NCBI RefSeq assembly: GCF_000003605.2
Contig: NW_003146288.1
Coordinates: 202,964 to 224,038, forward strand
DNA: 21,075 nt
Direction of reading: 5' to 3'
Source of the DNA: Saccoglossus kowalevskii
Lineage: Eukaryota; Hemichordata; Enteropneusta; Harrimaniidae
In this document: piece by piece, positions 9,337 through 17,899 of the stretch
Layout of the letters: each line of letters opens with the position of its first letter
How positions within the stretch are numbered: position 1 is the first letter of the stretch
The notes under the pieces: generated by a model
The model's database searches: none
What the model was told of the DNA's origin: nothing
What the model saw: the letters and a program-made list of their open reading frames with translations, nothing else
Translations under genes and position numbers: made by a program

Positions 9337-10022
9337 GTTGTGTTCACGTTACACGAAGTACGGGCTAAGATTTAAGCTGATTTAGGCTTATCTAGCATAT
9401 TTGCATTTCGGCTAGACCCAATTGCGTCCACGCACAGGGAGGGCCAGTCGTTAGCACGGGCTAAGGGGTGCCATTAGTCGGTGACCTTTGGTAAGCCGCT
9501 ATTTACGAACGAAAAATGGATGACACGCGCGAGGTTCTATTTCTGCTGCTGGCATGTTTCGTGCACAGGAACGCGAGATAAGACGGACCACTTATTTGGA
9601 TGCACATAAACAGTATACAACGGGCGTAACAGAATACAGCGTTTTATTAATGCATGTCGTAGACAGCGAACCAAATTTATTTTGTCTACGATTGGAGCTG
9701 CTGTACGCTCTACTACAGTGACCCGATTAGTGTGGAAATGAGCGCGGAGTAATGACTGGTGGAATAGTATAGTGTCGTTATACGAACATGGGACAATTTT
9801 CACACCCAAAGGTCACTGCAGAGGGCGCTTAGCCCTGGGCTAAGCGTTCGCGCATACTTCGTTAGCCCCTGCTAAGGTCTAGACCGCGTCTTAAATTCGG
9901 ATCAGATTTAACCCGTACTTAGCATTCCTTAGCCCGTGCTAAGCGTTCACGCACGTTTTCTTAACACGGGCTAAGGAATTTGACCTCTTAGCCCGTGCTA
10001 AGGAGCTGTGCGTGAACGCAAC
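9337..10022 (+). mobile_element. PIF/Harbinger-like non-autonomous DNA transposon with multiplied end units
   Basis: Terminal inverted repeats GTTGTGTTCACG (9337-9348) and CGTGAACGCAAC (10011-10022) are flanked by TA on both sides (9335-9336, 10023-10024). Just inside each end is an imperfectly palindromic TTAGCACGGGCTAAGG-type block. The combined unit (GCGTTCACGCAC + spacer + TTAGCACGGGCTAA) recurs near 9340, 9424, 9845, 9942 and, inverted, at 10019. The middle carries a decayed transposase N-terminus. Known Harbinger elements usually make 3-bp target duplications, so the 2-bp TA here is either a decayed 3-bp site or a different subgroup such as ISL2EU. At 686 bp it is far too short to be autonomous. 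Confidence 0.75.
9516..9800 (+). pseudogene. Decayed Harbinger-type transposase N-terminal fragment
   Basis: An ATG at 9516 opens MDDTREVLFLLLACFVHRNA, resembling the MDD...hydrophobic...R-rich start of HARBI1-like transposases. It stops at 9579-9581. A second frame then reads INACRRQRTKFILSTI and, after a TGA at 9738-9740, RSNDWWNSIV. The arginine-rich stretch and the R-S-x-D-W-W motif are typical of the region preceding the DDE domain in this family. One frame change and at least one stop separate the parts, and the catalytic DDE domain is missing, so the element depended on another copy for movement. The family match is from memory of motifs, not a search. Confidence 0.5.
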
Positions 10023-10245
10023 TATTGATGTAGTTATTAACATTCTTAATATGTTTTGCCATTTTACCCCAAGAGATAGATCTTGTATGAAATGACAATG
10101 TAGGATACAAATCTGGTATTTACAGGACAAGCCATAAAATGTGTGATTAAAAAAAAGCAAAGCACATTTTTGTGCTCTTCTGAAACCAGAGTTTTACATA
10201 GGAGGAGGGAGAGGGGTAAGTAGCATTGTGCTACACTATACACCT
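10023..10245. other. Intronic, nothing recognised
   Basis: AT-rich sequence between the Harbinger-like element and the assembly gap; no feature supported. Confidence 0.5.
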
Positions 10246-10295
10246 NNNNNNNNNNNNNNNNNNNNNNNNNNNNNNNNNNNNNNNNNNNNNNNNNN
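10246..10295. other. Assembly gap (50 N)
   Basis: Exactly fifty N characters, most likely a placeholder of unknown true size. Any apparent reading frame through it is meaningless, and intron length estimates that cross it are minimum values. Confidence 0.98.
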
Positions 10296-10469
10296 TTGAA
10301 AAAAAAGATTAATATGCAAATGTTGGATGTGTTGGACATTCTCCACAGAATTTTGCATCATATATGTAGGGTCTGTTCTGTGATTTTGTTTAAATGTATC
10401 AAATGTCTATAATTGCAATGTAATTTTTATGATCACGATCATTCGGAAAACTTCGGCTTCTACCGACAT

Positions 10470-10585
10470 TACCATGCGGCATTCTGATTGGTTAATGGCA
10501 TTTTTCACCCACCGGGTCAAAGGATACATGCGGTCAACTAACGCATCACAGCTATCATGGCGAGTCTGTGTTTTTCACGAAGTGA
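10470..10585 (+). repeat. Dispersed repeat with GCATTCTGATTGGTT core, copy 1
   Basis: GCATTCTGATTGGTTAATGG starts at about 10478. It is followed by GGTCAAAGGA about 40 bp on and ATCATGGCGAG about 80 bp on. The same order of motifs is found at 20689-20790, and the core occurs inverted at about 14201-14228. Divergence is high, so the element is old. The boundaries are uncertain. Confidence 0.5.
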
Positions 10586-10589
10586 CCGA

Positions 10590-11400
10590 GTGATCAAAAA
10601 TAATTTCTCTCGATAAAACTAGTTCAAATTTTACGTTTTTTTTATATAAAAAAAGAAGTTTTAATTTTTGCATGGCATCATGACTGAGTAAGAGTAATTA
10701 TTGGTATAACTGGCGTAAAACATCGCGAAGTAAGTTATGTCACGTCGTAACTTTGATGATAGTTTGGAAGTGTTATTTGTTCGTTCATTTACTGTAAATG
10801 TAAATGTTGTAGAAGCTGATGGTCGTAATAATAACCAGCAATCCGCCTAATAATTACGTGGTCGATTTTTTGAAGGAGAATTGTGTAGTAAATAAGATCA
10901 TGAATGTCTTGAAATAATTCTGGCTGAAACGTTTCAAATGTGTTTCATTTAACCTTTTACAATTTATTTGTTTCCTTTTAGTCTGCAGCATTTACATTTC
11001 GAGAATGTTTCATTTTTAAATTCAAACTCTTCTAAATTGTGAAATGTAATATTTTGACTCCAAAAAAAAAATATTTTCCCTGTGACGGAGCTCATTAATA
11101 TTACAAAAGTGCCCAAAATAAAAGTGTTTATAACACTGTGTAAAGCAAATAAATATCTGCCACTTTGTTTTTGAAAATATATGTTGTTTATTGTGTGGGT
11201 GTAAATGTGCTTTGGTCAATTTCTATTATTATGTAAATGATATGCAAATTAGGCCGCCACAGTGGTTTAAATTCCTGGGGAGAACACTGATCATATTATA
11301 ACAAGGTTACATTAGTTTTCTATCTTCAATTCCATACACCGTTCTATAATTACAGCTTGATCTGGACCAAGCACTATATTGGCCATAAATTTATTGTTGA
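10590..11400. other. Intronic, nothing recognised
   Basis: Very AT-rich sequence with an A/T palindrome near 10636-10655 (TTTTTTTTATATAAAAAAA type). No gene or RNA is supported. Confidence 0.5.
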
Positions 11401-11469
11401 CATATTTCATTCACACTTAGTATGGTCATCACACATGATGGTATGGTCATGCACATGAGTTTGTTTTGT

Positions 11470-12290
11470 AATTGGATTCAAACTGGTCGACTGGTGGCCT
11501 TAATCATTTCGTGGACATACTTTGACTGATTTTGTTGGTGCAAAGACAATATAATTGTATACATGTATACTTGCATGCATGCATGTTGGTTTTGTTTGTT
11601 TTGATGACCTTGACAGACTGGTGGCTTTTTTTACTGATCCAAACTGGTCAATTGGCGGCCATGTTGGTTCTATTTTCACCTGTCTTTATAACCATTTCCG
11701 AAAAATACTTTTCATTTTGGTATGAACAACACACATGATGTTTCGTTTTGTTATTTGATACAAAATGTCCAACTAGTTCATGTGTGGATTGTATTCTTTT
11801 GTACAATATTAGAATGATCTTATTAGTCCCCGTTCGGACAAAGTCTGCAAACAGGGACTTATAATTTGGTCTCTGTCCGTATGTCCATAGTCATATTTCA
11901 GACTCGATTCTGTTCATTCTTTGCATGTGCCTAGTACTTTATGTGCAACATATGCACATGCAGTGGTTTAGCAATTCGATTCAAAATGGCCGACTGGCAG
12001 CCATCTTGTTTTTTGAAAATGTTGTGTTTTGGACATGCTTTGTCAATTTTCATTCAAACATAGATTATACTTGTCCATGACAATTTCTTTCGCAATTGGA
12101 TAAAAGATGGCCGACTGGTAGGCATCTTGTTTGTTTTTTTAAATGTGGTATCTTGGACATGCTTTGTCAGATTTCATTCAAATTTGGTACATACTTTATA
12201 CATATTAGGATACATGTACATGACAATTTGTTTCACAATCAGATCAATGATAGCCGATTGACAGCCATCTGACTTTTTGTGACTGTGTCA
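11470..12290 (+). repeat. Modular repeat with ~121-bp units around a GGCCGACTGGYGGCC core
   Basis: The core GATTCAAACTGGTCGACTGG starts at 11475, with related cores at 11636, 11757, 11978, 12099 and 12242. Two of the spacings are exactly 121 bp. Between cores are shared phrases such as GGACATGCTTTGTCA and ATGACAATTTGTTTC. At 11825-11860 a head module forms a hairpin (AGTCCCCGTTCGGAC / GTCTGCAAACAGGGACT). The same head, followed by the same core, recurs at 16558-16740. Head hairpin plus short tandem units recalls the Helentron-associated elements of molluscs, but I see no diagnostic ends. Confidence 0.65.
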
Positions 12291-12535
12291 TTTTCAATGA
12301 CTTATTCCTAGGAGGTGTCACTTTGACTAAAAAAAAAACCTGGATAAGGAAGGTGCCATTTGAAGTAACACCATATTTTTAACATTCTCAATACTCCTCC
12401 CAACAGTTAATTATAATCTATGTGCAGCTTTCATTGTTTATAATTGACACTGCCACTAAAAACAGGACAATGTCATTGACAAACCCACATATTGAAAAAG
12501 TTCGGAAGGATTTTTTATTATTGTGTTACTGAATT

Positions 12536-13464
12536 CATGGAGGTAAAAAGAGGAGTCACGGCCAAAATAATCCTCCTAAACTTCTTTTGTTTTAGACAAG
12601 TTTAATCCAATAATTCCCTTTGTCTTATCGTCCTTTCACCCCAGGATCGTCACTGACGCGTCATTTCTCTCAAGCTTTGCTACGTACAGTACGCACTCCA
12701 AGGTCTTGTTTTACGGTGTTGCAGTGAGAAGCCAAAGGACATAAAGCATGCGCAGATCTTTTATACGTAGAGGAATCATGTTTGTGAGAACGGAAAAGTT
12801 TGAATTTTGAAAATCAGAGAATTTCTTGTTAAGTTTGTGTAATTTTTCGTTTTTCAGCACATTTTCCGTTGTATTTTCGAATCGGTGATATTGTAATGTT
12901 TAGAAACCTTGCTAGTACTGTTTTTTAGTCCAAAATAAAGATCGTTTAATGTTCTTTGCAATGGTGCATGACATGGACCGTACCGCGTTGTACCAGAGAC
13001 TGAATTTTGAGGTTCGAAATGACACTTTTTGAAGTTTATATCCCGTGTATGTCCTACTTCCTATGGCAGTGCGTCAATTTTCTTTATACACCATGTACAA
13101 GAAATTCGCTGCATTTTTTGTTTTCGTGCAATCATTTCATACACAGCATGTGCAAAAAAATTCTTCGTCTGTAATATGCTCTTCGATTTCGTTTACGTCT
13201 TCTGAATTTAAGGATATAGCAGTTTCAGCATCGTAGTCAAACTCGTGCGCGTTATCGATCGTCATATTTGTTTATAAGAATTTGACTAGAATTGTCACGA
13301 AAATCGCCGAGTGCTGCCGAAGGCGTTCGTAGCATGCTAATACATAGTAATCTTCACTGCGCTAAGAGGAAACTGTCTTCCCTGATCTATGTACAAACAG
13401 CTGCGACCATCCTGGTACCTTTGATCTAAGCTTGGCTGTGACTCCTTCTCTTTTTACCTTCATG
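12536..13464. mobile_element. hAT-like non-autonomous DNA transposon, 929 bp
   Basis: The left end reads CATGGAGGTAAAAAGA then GGAGTCACGGCC. The right end on the opposite strand reads CATGAAGGTAAAAAGA then GAAGGAGTCACAGCC, an inverted repeat of about 30 bp. The element is flanked by the direct repeat CTGAATT at 12529-12535 and 13465-13471, extending to 7 of 8 matches (A/G-CTGAATT). An 8-bp duplication and ends starting CA suggest the hAT superfamily. A small acidic reading frame lies inside the right end. No transposase domain is recognisable. Confidence 0.7.
13137..13265 (-). CDS. Small acidic ORF inside the hAT-like element, possibly a relic
   Basis: On the minus strand an ATG at 13265 opens 42 codons beginning MTIDNAHEFDYDAETAIS and ending TDEEFFCTCCV before a TGA. 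The D/E-rich composition is unlike chance translation of this AT-rich DNA. The same frame continues beyond the stop with NDCTKTKNAANFLY, where the paired cysteines could be the start of a zinc-binding domain. It lies about 200 bp inside the element's right end, where a transposon-encoded protein often starts. I do not recognise the family; it may be the leftover 5' part of a deleted gene. Confidence 0.25.
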   Translation of the reverse strand: MTIDNAHEFDYDAETAISLNSEDVNEIEEHITDEEFFCTCCV

Positions 13465-13471
13465 CTGAATT

Positions 13472-14165
13472 GCAGTTTAAAAAAAAGGGGGTAACACTCG
13501 TAATAATAAATGTACGTAAAAGTGCCGTGGATATACTAACATGTTCAAGCATTGGGTCTGGAAATGGCTATATGTCTAGTTCTTCTGTCAGAGCTTGTCA
13601 AAATATGACTCAATTAGGTTAACAAGCCAAATAAAGTATCATGTAAATCATTTAACCCCAAAGTGCGACTGTTTCATGAAGTTAGTTTGCGTGCTAGTTC
13701 CAGGAACATAGGGGTGGCTAATTGGTGTGGTCTTGCTGGTGACGTGATATGGTGATTTTTTTTTTTTGAGGAATCATGTGAAATTAACTTTGACATATTT
13801 TGCCTATTTGCAATATTCCAGGTTAATTGTATTTTAAGTTGGCCCATTTTTCTCTTCAGGGAAATATATTTTCCTGTCTGATGTTGACCGAATTAGATAC
13901 TTAGTATGTTTTGGTTCCGCCTGTCCCAAAAAAAGACAAATTATTATGATAAACATGTGCATGTTGATTTGTGTTTCAATTCATGGACATTAGACTGATT
14001 TTAACAGCCAAATGCAAACAGGGTGTAATTAAAATTTTGAAATAAGTTGCCTCGACATTGATTTCCACAATACTTTTACAATGACGAAACAAAAAATACA
14101 TACATTGTATTACAAAATTATTTACATGCCATCAGAATTTAAGGTGTAAAATCATTAGGGTCTTT
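13472..14165. other. Intronic, nothing recognised
   Basis: AT-rich sequence with a poly-T run (about 13758-13768). A good 3' splice-site-like TTTTTCTCTTCAG ends at 13859, but the sequence after it does not encode any B56 segment. Confidence 0.5.
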
Positions 14166-14232
14166 CTCGCATGATTTGATCTGATAGGTCAAGTCTGTTA
14201 TTAACCAATCAGAATGCACTGTTGTACTGACA
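14165..14232 (-). repeat. Dispersed repeat with GCATTCTGATTGGTT core, copy 2 (inverted)
   Basis: Read on the minus strand, GTACAACAGTGCATTCTGAT then TGGTTAATAACAGAC matches the copy at 20689-20725 (GTACAACACTGCATTCTGAT, TGGTTTCTAAGAGAC) very closely. The three copies differ in which flanks are kept. Confidence 0.6.
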
Positions 14233-14398
14233 CACTGATCAAAAGTTCAGTAGTTAATTACTTGTTTGTTTGTTAATGATATAGTGCTGGACCTTGCTTT
14301 TAATTTGAAATCACAGAGTAAAAGTCAAAATAACAAATTGACCAATTCTGGATGATTCTGTTATCGTACATGCTGTTTGATTGGTCTAATCCTCATAC

Positions 14399-14448
14399 CT
14401 CATAATAAAAAAGAAGCACTGATTGGTTCATCACCCACATATGATCTA
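14399..14448 (-). CDS. Tentative exon 4 of the nested minus-strand gene
   Basis: On the minus strand 50 nt sit between TTGCCACTTAAG (or TAG three bases on, an NAGNAG pair) and a donor GAG|GTATGAG. The frame is open (HMWVMNQSVLLFYYE). It follows in phase from the tentative exon at 14707-14749. The acceptor is weak, and part of the sequence overlaps a GATTGGT-rich repeat area, so this is a speculative call. Confidence 0.15.
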
Positions 14449-14706
14449 CTTAAGTGGCAACCATCAGACAAAATGCATGGTCTGCATGGTTTTATTAAAA
14501 TGCATAATTCATGTGTCATAAAACATTTCACTTTTCAGACTTTTAGATGGTGTGTCATTTTCTGGCTGAAAGTAGAAATTAAAACAGTGTCACATTTTCC
14601 TGAAATCCTGAATCCTGATTGAATATGACACTTAACCGAGATTGTGATAGTACAAAGTTCCATTAGGCACTTGTTAGGTCATAATGCACTGTCAAAACAA
14701 TCTTAC

Positions 14707-14749
14707 TTGTATCCGGTTGGTTGCCCGGGGCAACACTTCTTTCTTTTTT
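14707..14749 (-). CDS. Tentative exon 3 of the nested minus-strand gene
   Basis: On the minus strand, acceptor TTCATATTCTGATCAG precedes 43 nt ending at ACAA|GTAAGA, a good donor. In the phase required by the previous exon (phase 0) it reads KKERSVAPGNQPDT, open throughout, and leaves phase 1. It is short and polar, with no recognisable motif. The exon contains the palindrome described separately at 14720-14734, an alternative reason for its unusual GC content. Confidence 0.25.
14720..14734. promoter_or_regulatory. Perfect palindrome of RFX X-box type
   Basis: GTTGCC-CGG-GGCAAC is a perfect inverted repeat with the two RFX half-sites GTTGCC and GGCAAC and a 3-bp spacer. Classical X-boxes have GTTRCC and RGYAAC separated by 0-3 bp. 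RFX factors drive ciliary and other genes. Half-site relatives occur at 16024 (GTTGCCATGG) and 17401 (GTTGCCATTGAAAC). Binding is unproven. Confidence 0.35.
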
Positions 14750-14986
14750 CTGATCAGAATATGAACTGTGACTCTTTCCCTCTTATGGCTTGACTTTCCT
14801 GTTTGAGTCTGCATGTCATCCCTGTGGCTTGGAGAAACAAGTTATTACCAATCTGTGGGGTGCTTGTAACATTGTTGTTTGTACAAAACTAACGAGTCAA
14901 CATTGAATGCATATGACTCGTAAATAGTCTGTACATGAGTGTAATCTAATAATCTCAGACAAGTGTCGAACAGTAAGAATTGATGA

Positions 14987-14990
<4 letters not shown>
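14750..14990. other. Intronic, nothing recognised
   Basis: No supported feature between the tentative exon and the GT microsatellite. Confidence 0.5.

Positions 14991-15017
<27 letters not shown>
14991..15017. repeat. (GT)n microsatellite
   Basis: A 27-bp uninterrupted GT run preceded by GAACAT. A further simple repeat, (GGAA)n, lies at about 15460-15476. Confidence 0.95.
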
Positions 15018-15573
15018 AACGTTGACACCATAGAGAGCCACATCCAACCTAACATGTGTCGCGATTGGTGTGTGTGACCTCTCCGCAAATGTCGAAATAT
15101 AGTTATTTGGCACTTATTTGAAATATCAACATTACAAAAACCTAAGAATTCAGGTAGTGCTGAACCTTCGTTTAATATCTCCTTCAAAAAAAATATATGT
15201 ACATGCTTGTGTGTACACAATGCTGTAGGATTAGATTTATGTAATTTGTGTTCCTGTCAAGATGACTACATGTCATTGATCTGATGAACTCAAGCAGTCT
15301 GAAACATGCTAAGAAAACTGTTCATCCATTCTGCCAATATTGCCTTTGTTCAGTAGACCACGTGAAGGGAATTGACTTTCTTTTTCATCCACAGTTTCAG
15401 GGTCTTTTTTTTATATTCCGTCTATACATGTATAGTGATTGAATTTGCATATGTTCTTGAGGAAGGAAGGAAGGAAAGAGGGGGATTGATTTTTAAGTGG
15501 TTCTCAGTCCTATTGTTGTGTATTGTAACAAAAGCGATTTAGAAACATTTTTATAAATAGTGAATTTTCCTAC
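15018..15573. other. Intronic, nothing further recognised
   Basis: Searched on both strands for an exon following the one at 15574-15629. No phase-0 exon with acceptable splice sites is visible here. A (GGAA)n tract is present near 15460. Confidence 0.45.
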
Positions 15574-15629
15574 CTGAGGATCTGGAGGCTTCACGACAAT
15601 GTCACTCGCGTAATAGTTTATGCTCTGAA
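15574..15629 (-). CDS. Nested minus-strand gene, exon B (product unknown)
   Basis: On the minus strand a strong acceptor, TTTCCATTTCCTTCACAG, precedes 56 nt ending at the donor CAG|GTAGGA. Two bases (TT) complete a codon begun by the exon at 15997-16166 (G+TT, Val). The exon then reads QSINYYASDIVVKPPDPQ and ends in phase 0. Both splice sites are canonical and the join is in phase. The peptide mixes charged, aromatic and proline residues as a real protein does. No family recognised, and no stop codon is reached. The intron between the two exons is 367 nt (15630-15996). It lies antisense inside the first intron of the PP2A B56 gene. Confidence 0.55.
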
Positions 15630-15996
15630 CTGTGAAGGAAATGGAAACGAAATTCAGAATGTCTCATGTTACGTTGGAAAAAAAAATGACAGACATTTGC
15701 GTTTGATGTAATATATATTGAACAGTTGGACATGTGTATGTCAATTATTTCATGATTTTTAACCAGATTGTGAGAAATATCTGGGATTGTGTTGTGGAGA
15801 GTAATTATGTTACGGTTGCCTGATCAGCCTCTGTCTGACGTATATTCTTTAATAGAATGGGTGCAGTAGCATTTCCTTTTATATATGAACTCATAAAACT
15901 CGGGTAAGCAAGCGAGTTTTTTAAGTGCAATATTGAAAAGGGGCCTTTAAATCGATAGAGGAGGACAAGGGCTGGGGTGGCATTGCATTTGTATAC

Positions 15997-16166
15997 CAAA
16001 GATTTTATTGATGATTTCGGTAATGTCTGTGCTCATTGCTTGTTGCCATGGTGCTGTGTGTTCTTCAGTGAGATGCGATTGCATTCGTTCATGGTTGTTT
16101 TCATCTGGAGTGAGCATTTGTAGTGAAACCCGGGACAACAAAAAGGATATTCCATCTTCCATCCAT
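15997..16166 (-). CDS. Nested minus-strand gene, exon A (product unknown)
   Basis: On the minus strand the acceptor GCATTGTTCACAG precedes 170 nt ending at TTTG|GTATAC. One base, then 56 open codons, then one base: WMEDGISFLLSRVSLQMLTP, then DENNHERMQSHLTEEHTAPW, then QQAMSTDITEIINKIF. The ATG at 16162 (MEDGISFLL) could be the initiator of a protein whose first exon this is; otherwise the exon is internal and needs a preceding exon ending in phase 2. Composition is balanced and acidic-polar, unlike chance frames in this AT-rich window, and the phase matches the next exon exactly. I do not recognise the protein. The donor (GTATAC) is the weakest of the sites. Confidence 0.55.
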
Positions 16167-16557
16167 CTGTGAACAATGCAGTTCAGTGTCCTGTTGTTTG
16201 TTTCTTTAGTTTTGTTGTTTTCACCTACTCATGTACATGTTATTTGATACCCAAATCCATTTGTTATGGTTCCTGCAGTGAATCTTAGCAAATACCAGAT
16301 TATGACATTGATATTGTTGACTGACATGATATAGCAATTTATTATTCTCCACTATAAAAGTATATTTGTATACTAGTTCATGTACAGTAAAATTATAAAT
16401 CAATTTCAAAAACTTGTTTATGATGAACTCTTCGTAATATCTTAAGGTTGGCAAAATCAAAATAGGAATGGTGTGTCTGCATGAACACTGCATCACATTT
16501 ATATCACTGAGTAATTTGAAGCTTGTGTGTGGCCAAAGTGGCTTATGTTTACAATTA
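16167..16557. other. Intronic, no supported feature
   Basis: Searched for an exon upstream of 16166 on the minus strand. An acceptor-like TTCACTGCAG and a donor-like A|GTAGGT bracket about 45 nt around 16225-16275, but the only open frame ends in the wrong phase. Confidence 0.45.
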
Positions 16558-16830
16558 TGTTAGTCTCCGTTCGGACGCAGTGTGCTCGTGCGTGTGTGCG
16601 TCTGTGTGTGCGTCCGGACCTGTATCTCAGAAATGCCTGGACCAATCACAATCAAATTTCACACATACATCATACATGATATCATACATATGCACGTCAA
16701 TTTGTTTCCTGATCTGATTCAATATGGCCGAATGGCGGCCATTTTTGTGCTAAAAATCATCAAAATCAAGCATTTTTCGGCTGTTTACAGATGGATTTCG
16801 TTCAAACTTGATACATACATTAGACATTAC
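16558..16830 (+). repeat. Second copy of the hairpin-headed ATGGCCG repeat
   Basis: The head TTAGTCTCCGTTCGGAC is the same as at 11823-11839 apart from one base. Here the hairpin stem is CGGACGCA (16572-16579) / TGCGTCCG (16609-16616), enclosing a GT-rich loop. A core GATTCAATATGGCCGAATGG follows at about 16716, then TTCGTTCAAACTTGATACAT. It has one unit instead of several. Confidence 0.65.
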
Positions 16831-17782
16831 GGGTTCCTGGTACTAAAAAATCTCTCTAAAACAATTTCTCATTTGTGTGTGCCTCCATTTGAGTTGCTCT
16901 TTAAATCGTGCAAATATGATTACCGGTAGAGTTAGTTAGCATGGATATTTGACATTTTTTTCATTAAATGCATGTCACTGCAGCATTTAAAGGTGAAATA
17001 GTTTTGACCCATGGTGTATATCCAATTGAATACATATTCATGTAGTGGAATAAAAAATGATTCCTTTTCATTTATTCGGATATTCTTGTGAGATTATCCC
17101 GGAGGAAAAAGGCGATGTTTAAATTCTAATGATATTTATTGAGGACTTACAATTGTTAAATAGGAACTTGAATGATGGCAAATTTATATGTGTGATGCAC
17201 TATGGAGTGTGTATATGGAATAGTGTAATTGTTTTACCTTTCTCATGTATTGATACTGTTTCAAAAAGAAAATAATTAATGTCTAATGGCTTTAACTGTC
17301 AGGGGAAAATTAAAATTCTTTTTAATTTTTGCTTCAGCGTTTTCATGAAATCTGAGATGTTTTATAGGCAATTGGGATTGCCTGGAAATATTATGCAAAT
17401 CAGTCTGGATAGAAAATACGTGTTGCCATTGAAACAGAATGCAATGTTCTAATTCATGTAACATGGCAAGGCCTCAGGCATGAGATGTACTGAACAATGG
17501 TCGCTGTATCTGAATGAGAGTCAAAATGACTGAGATGAAAAACCATTATTGACAGGGCTCATCAGCTATGAAGCAGTTTTTTATCGATGCTAATGTACAT
17601 TCAAAAACTTGAACTTAATCAAGGTTTGGGCTGATTTAAAAATGAAATGTCCTTTTCCTCATGTACAGTAATGTTTTTCAGAAAGTTGTCATAAATATAT
17701 TGAATGGGAGTTCATCTCCCACACTGCGTTATTCATGTGCTGGAAGTTGCATGCTCAGGGGATGCAAAATTCCTCCCCCATA
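16831..17782. other. Intronic, nothing recognised
   Basis: No supported gene. A phase-0 18-nt candidate microexon on the minus strand (about 17238-17255, between a good polypyrimidine acceptor and AAAG|GTAAAA) has no supporting context. Confidence 0.45.
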
Positions 17783-17824
17783 GTGCATTGCGATTTGAAT
17801 TCAGTGCATTGCAATTTGAATTCA
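17783..17824. repeat. 21-bp tandem duplication
   Basis: GTGCATTGCGATTTGAATTC with a final A (17783-17803) is repeated with one change at 17804-17824. Confidence 0.9.
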
Positions 17825-17899
17825 GTTTAATCTCCCTTATACTCCCTAATCTTTCTTCAGTAATAACTGTTTATTTTATATTGTCTAAGGCAACGTTAA

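Noticed and set aside
9537-9809. 90-codon minus-strand open frame inside the Harbinger-like element
   Set aside because: It is antisense to the transposase fragment, which has recognisable motifs on the plus strand.
10064-10339. 91-codon minus-strand open frame
   Set aside because: It runs through the 50-N gap and is therefore meaningless.
13860-13903. Second candidate B56 exon after the strong acceptor TTTTTCTCTTCAG, ending at GTATGT
   Set aside because: It is phase-compatible, but the peptide (KYIFLSDVDRIRYL) has no resemblance to B56.
14897-15220. 107-codon minus-strand open frame
   Set aside because: It includes the translated GT microsatellite (THTHTH), and the segment before it has no proper donor.
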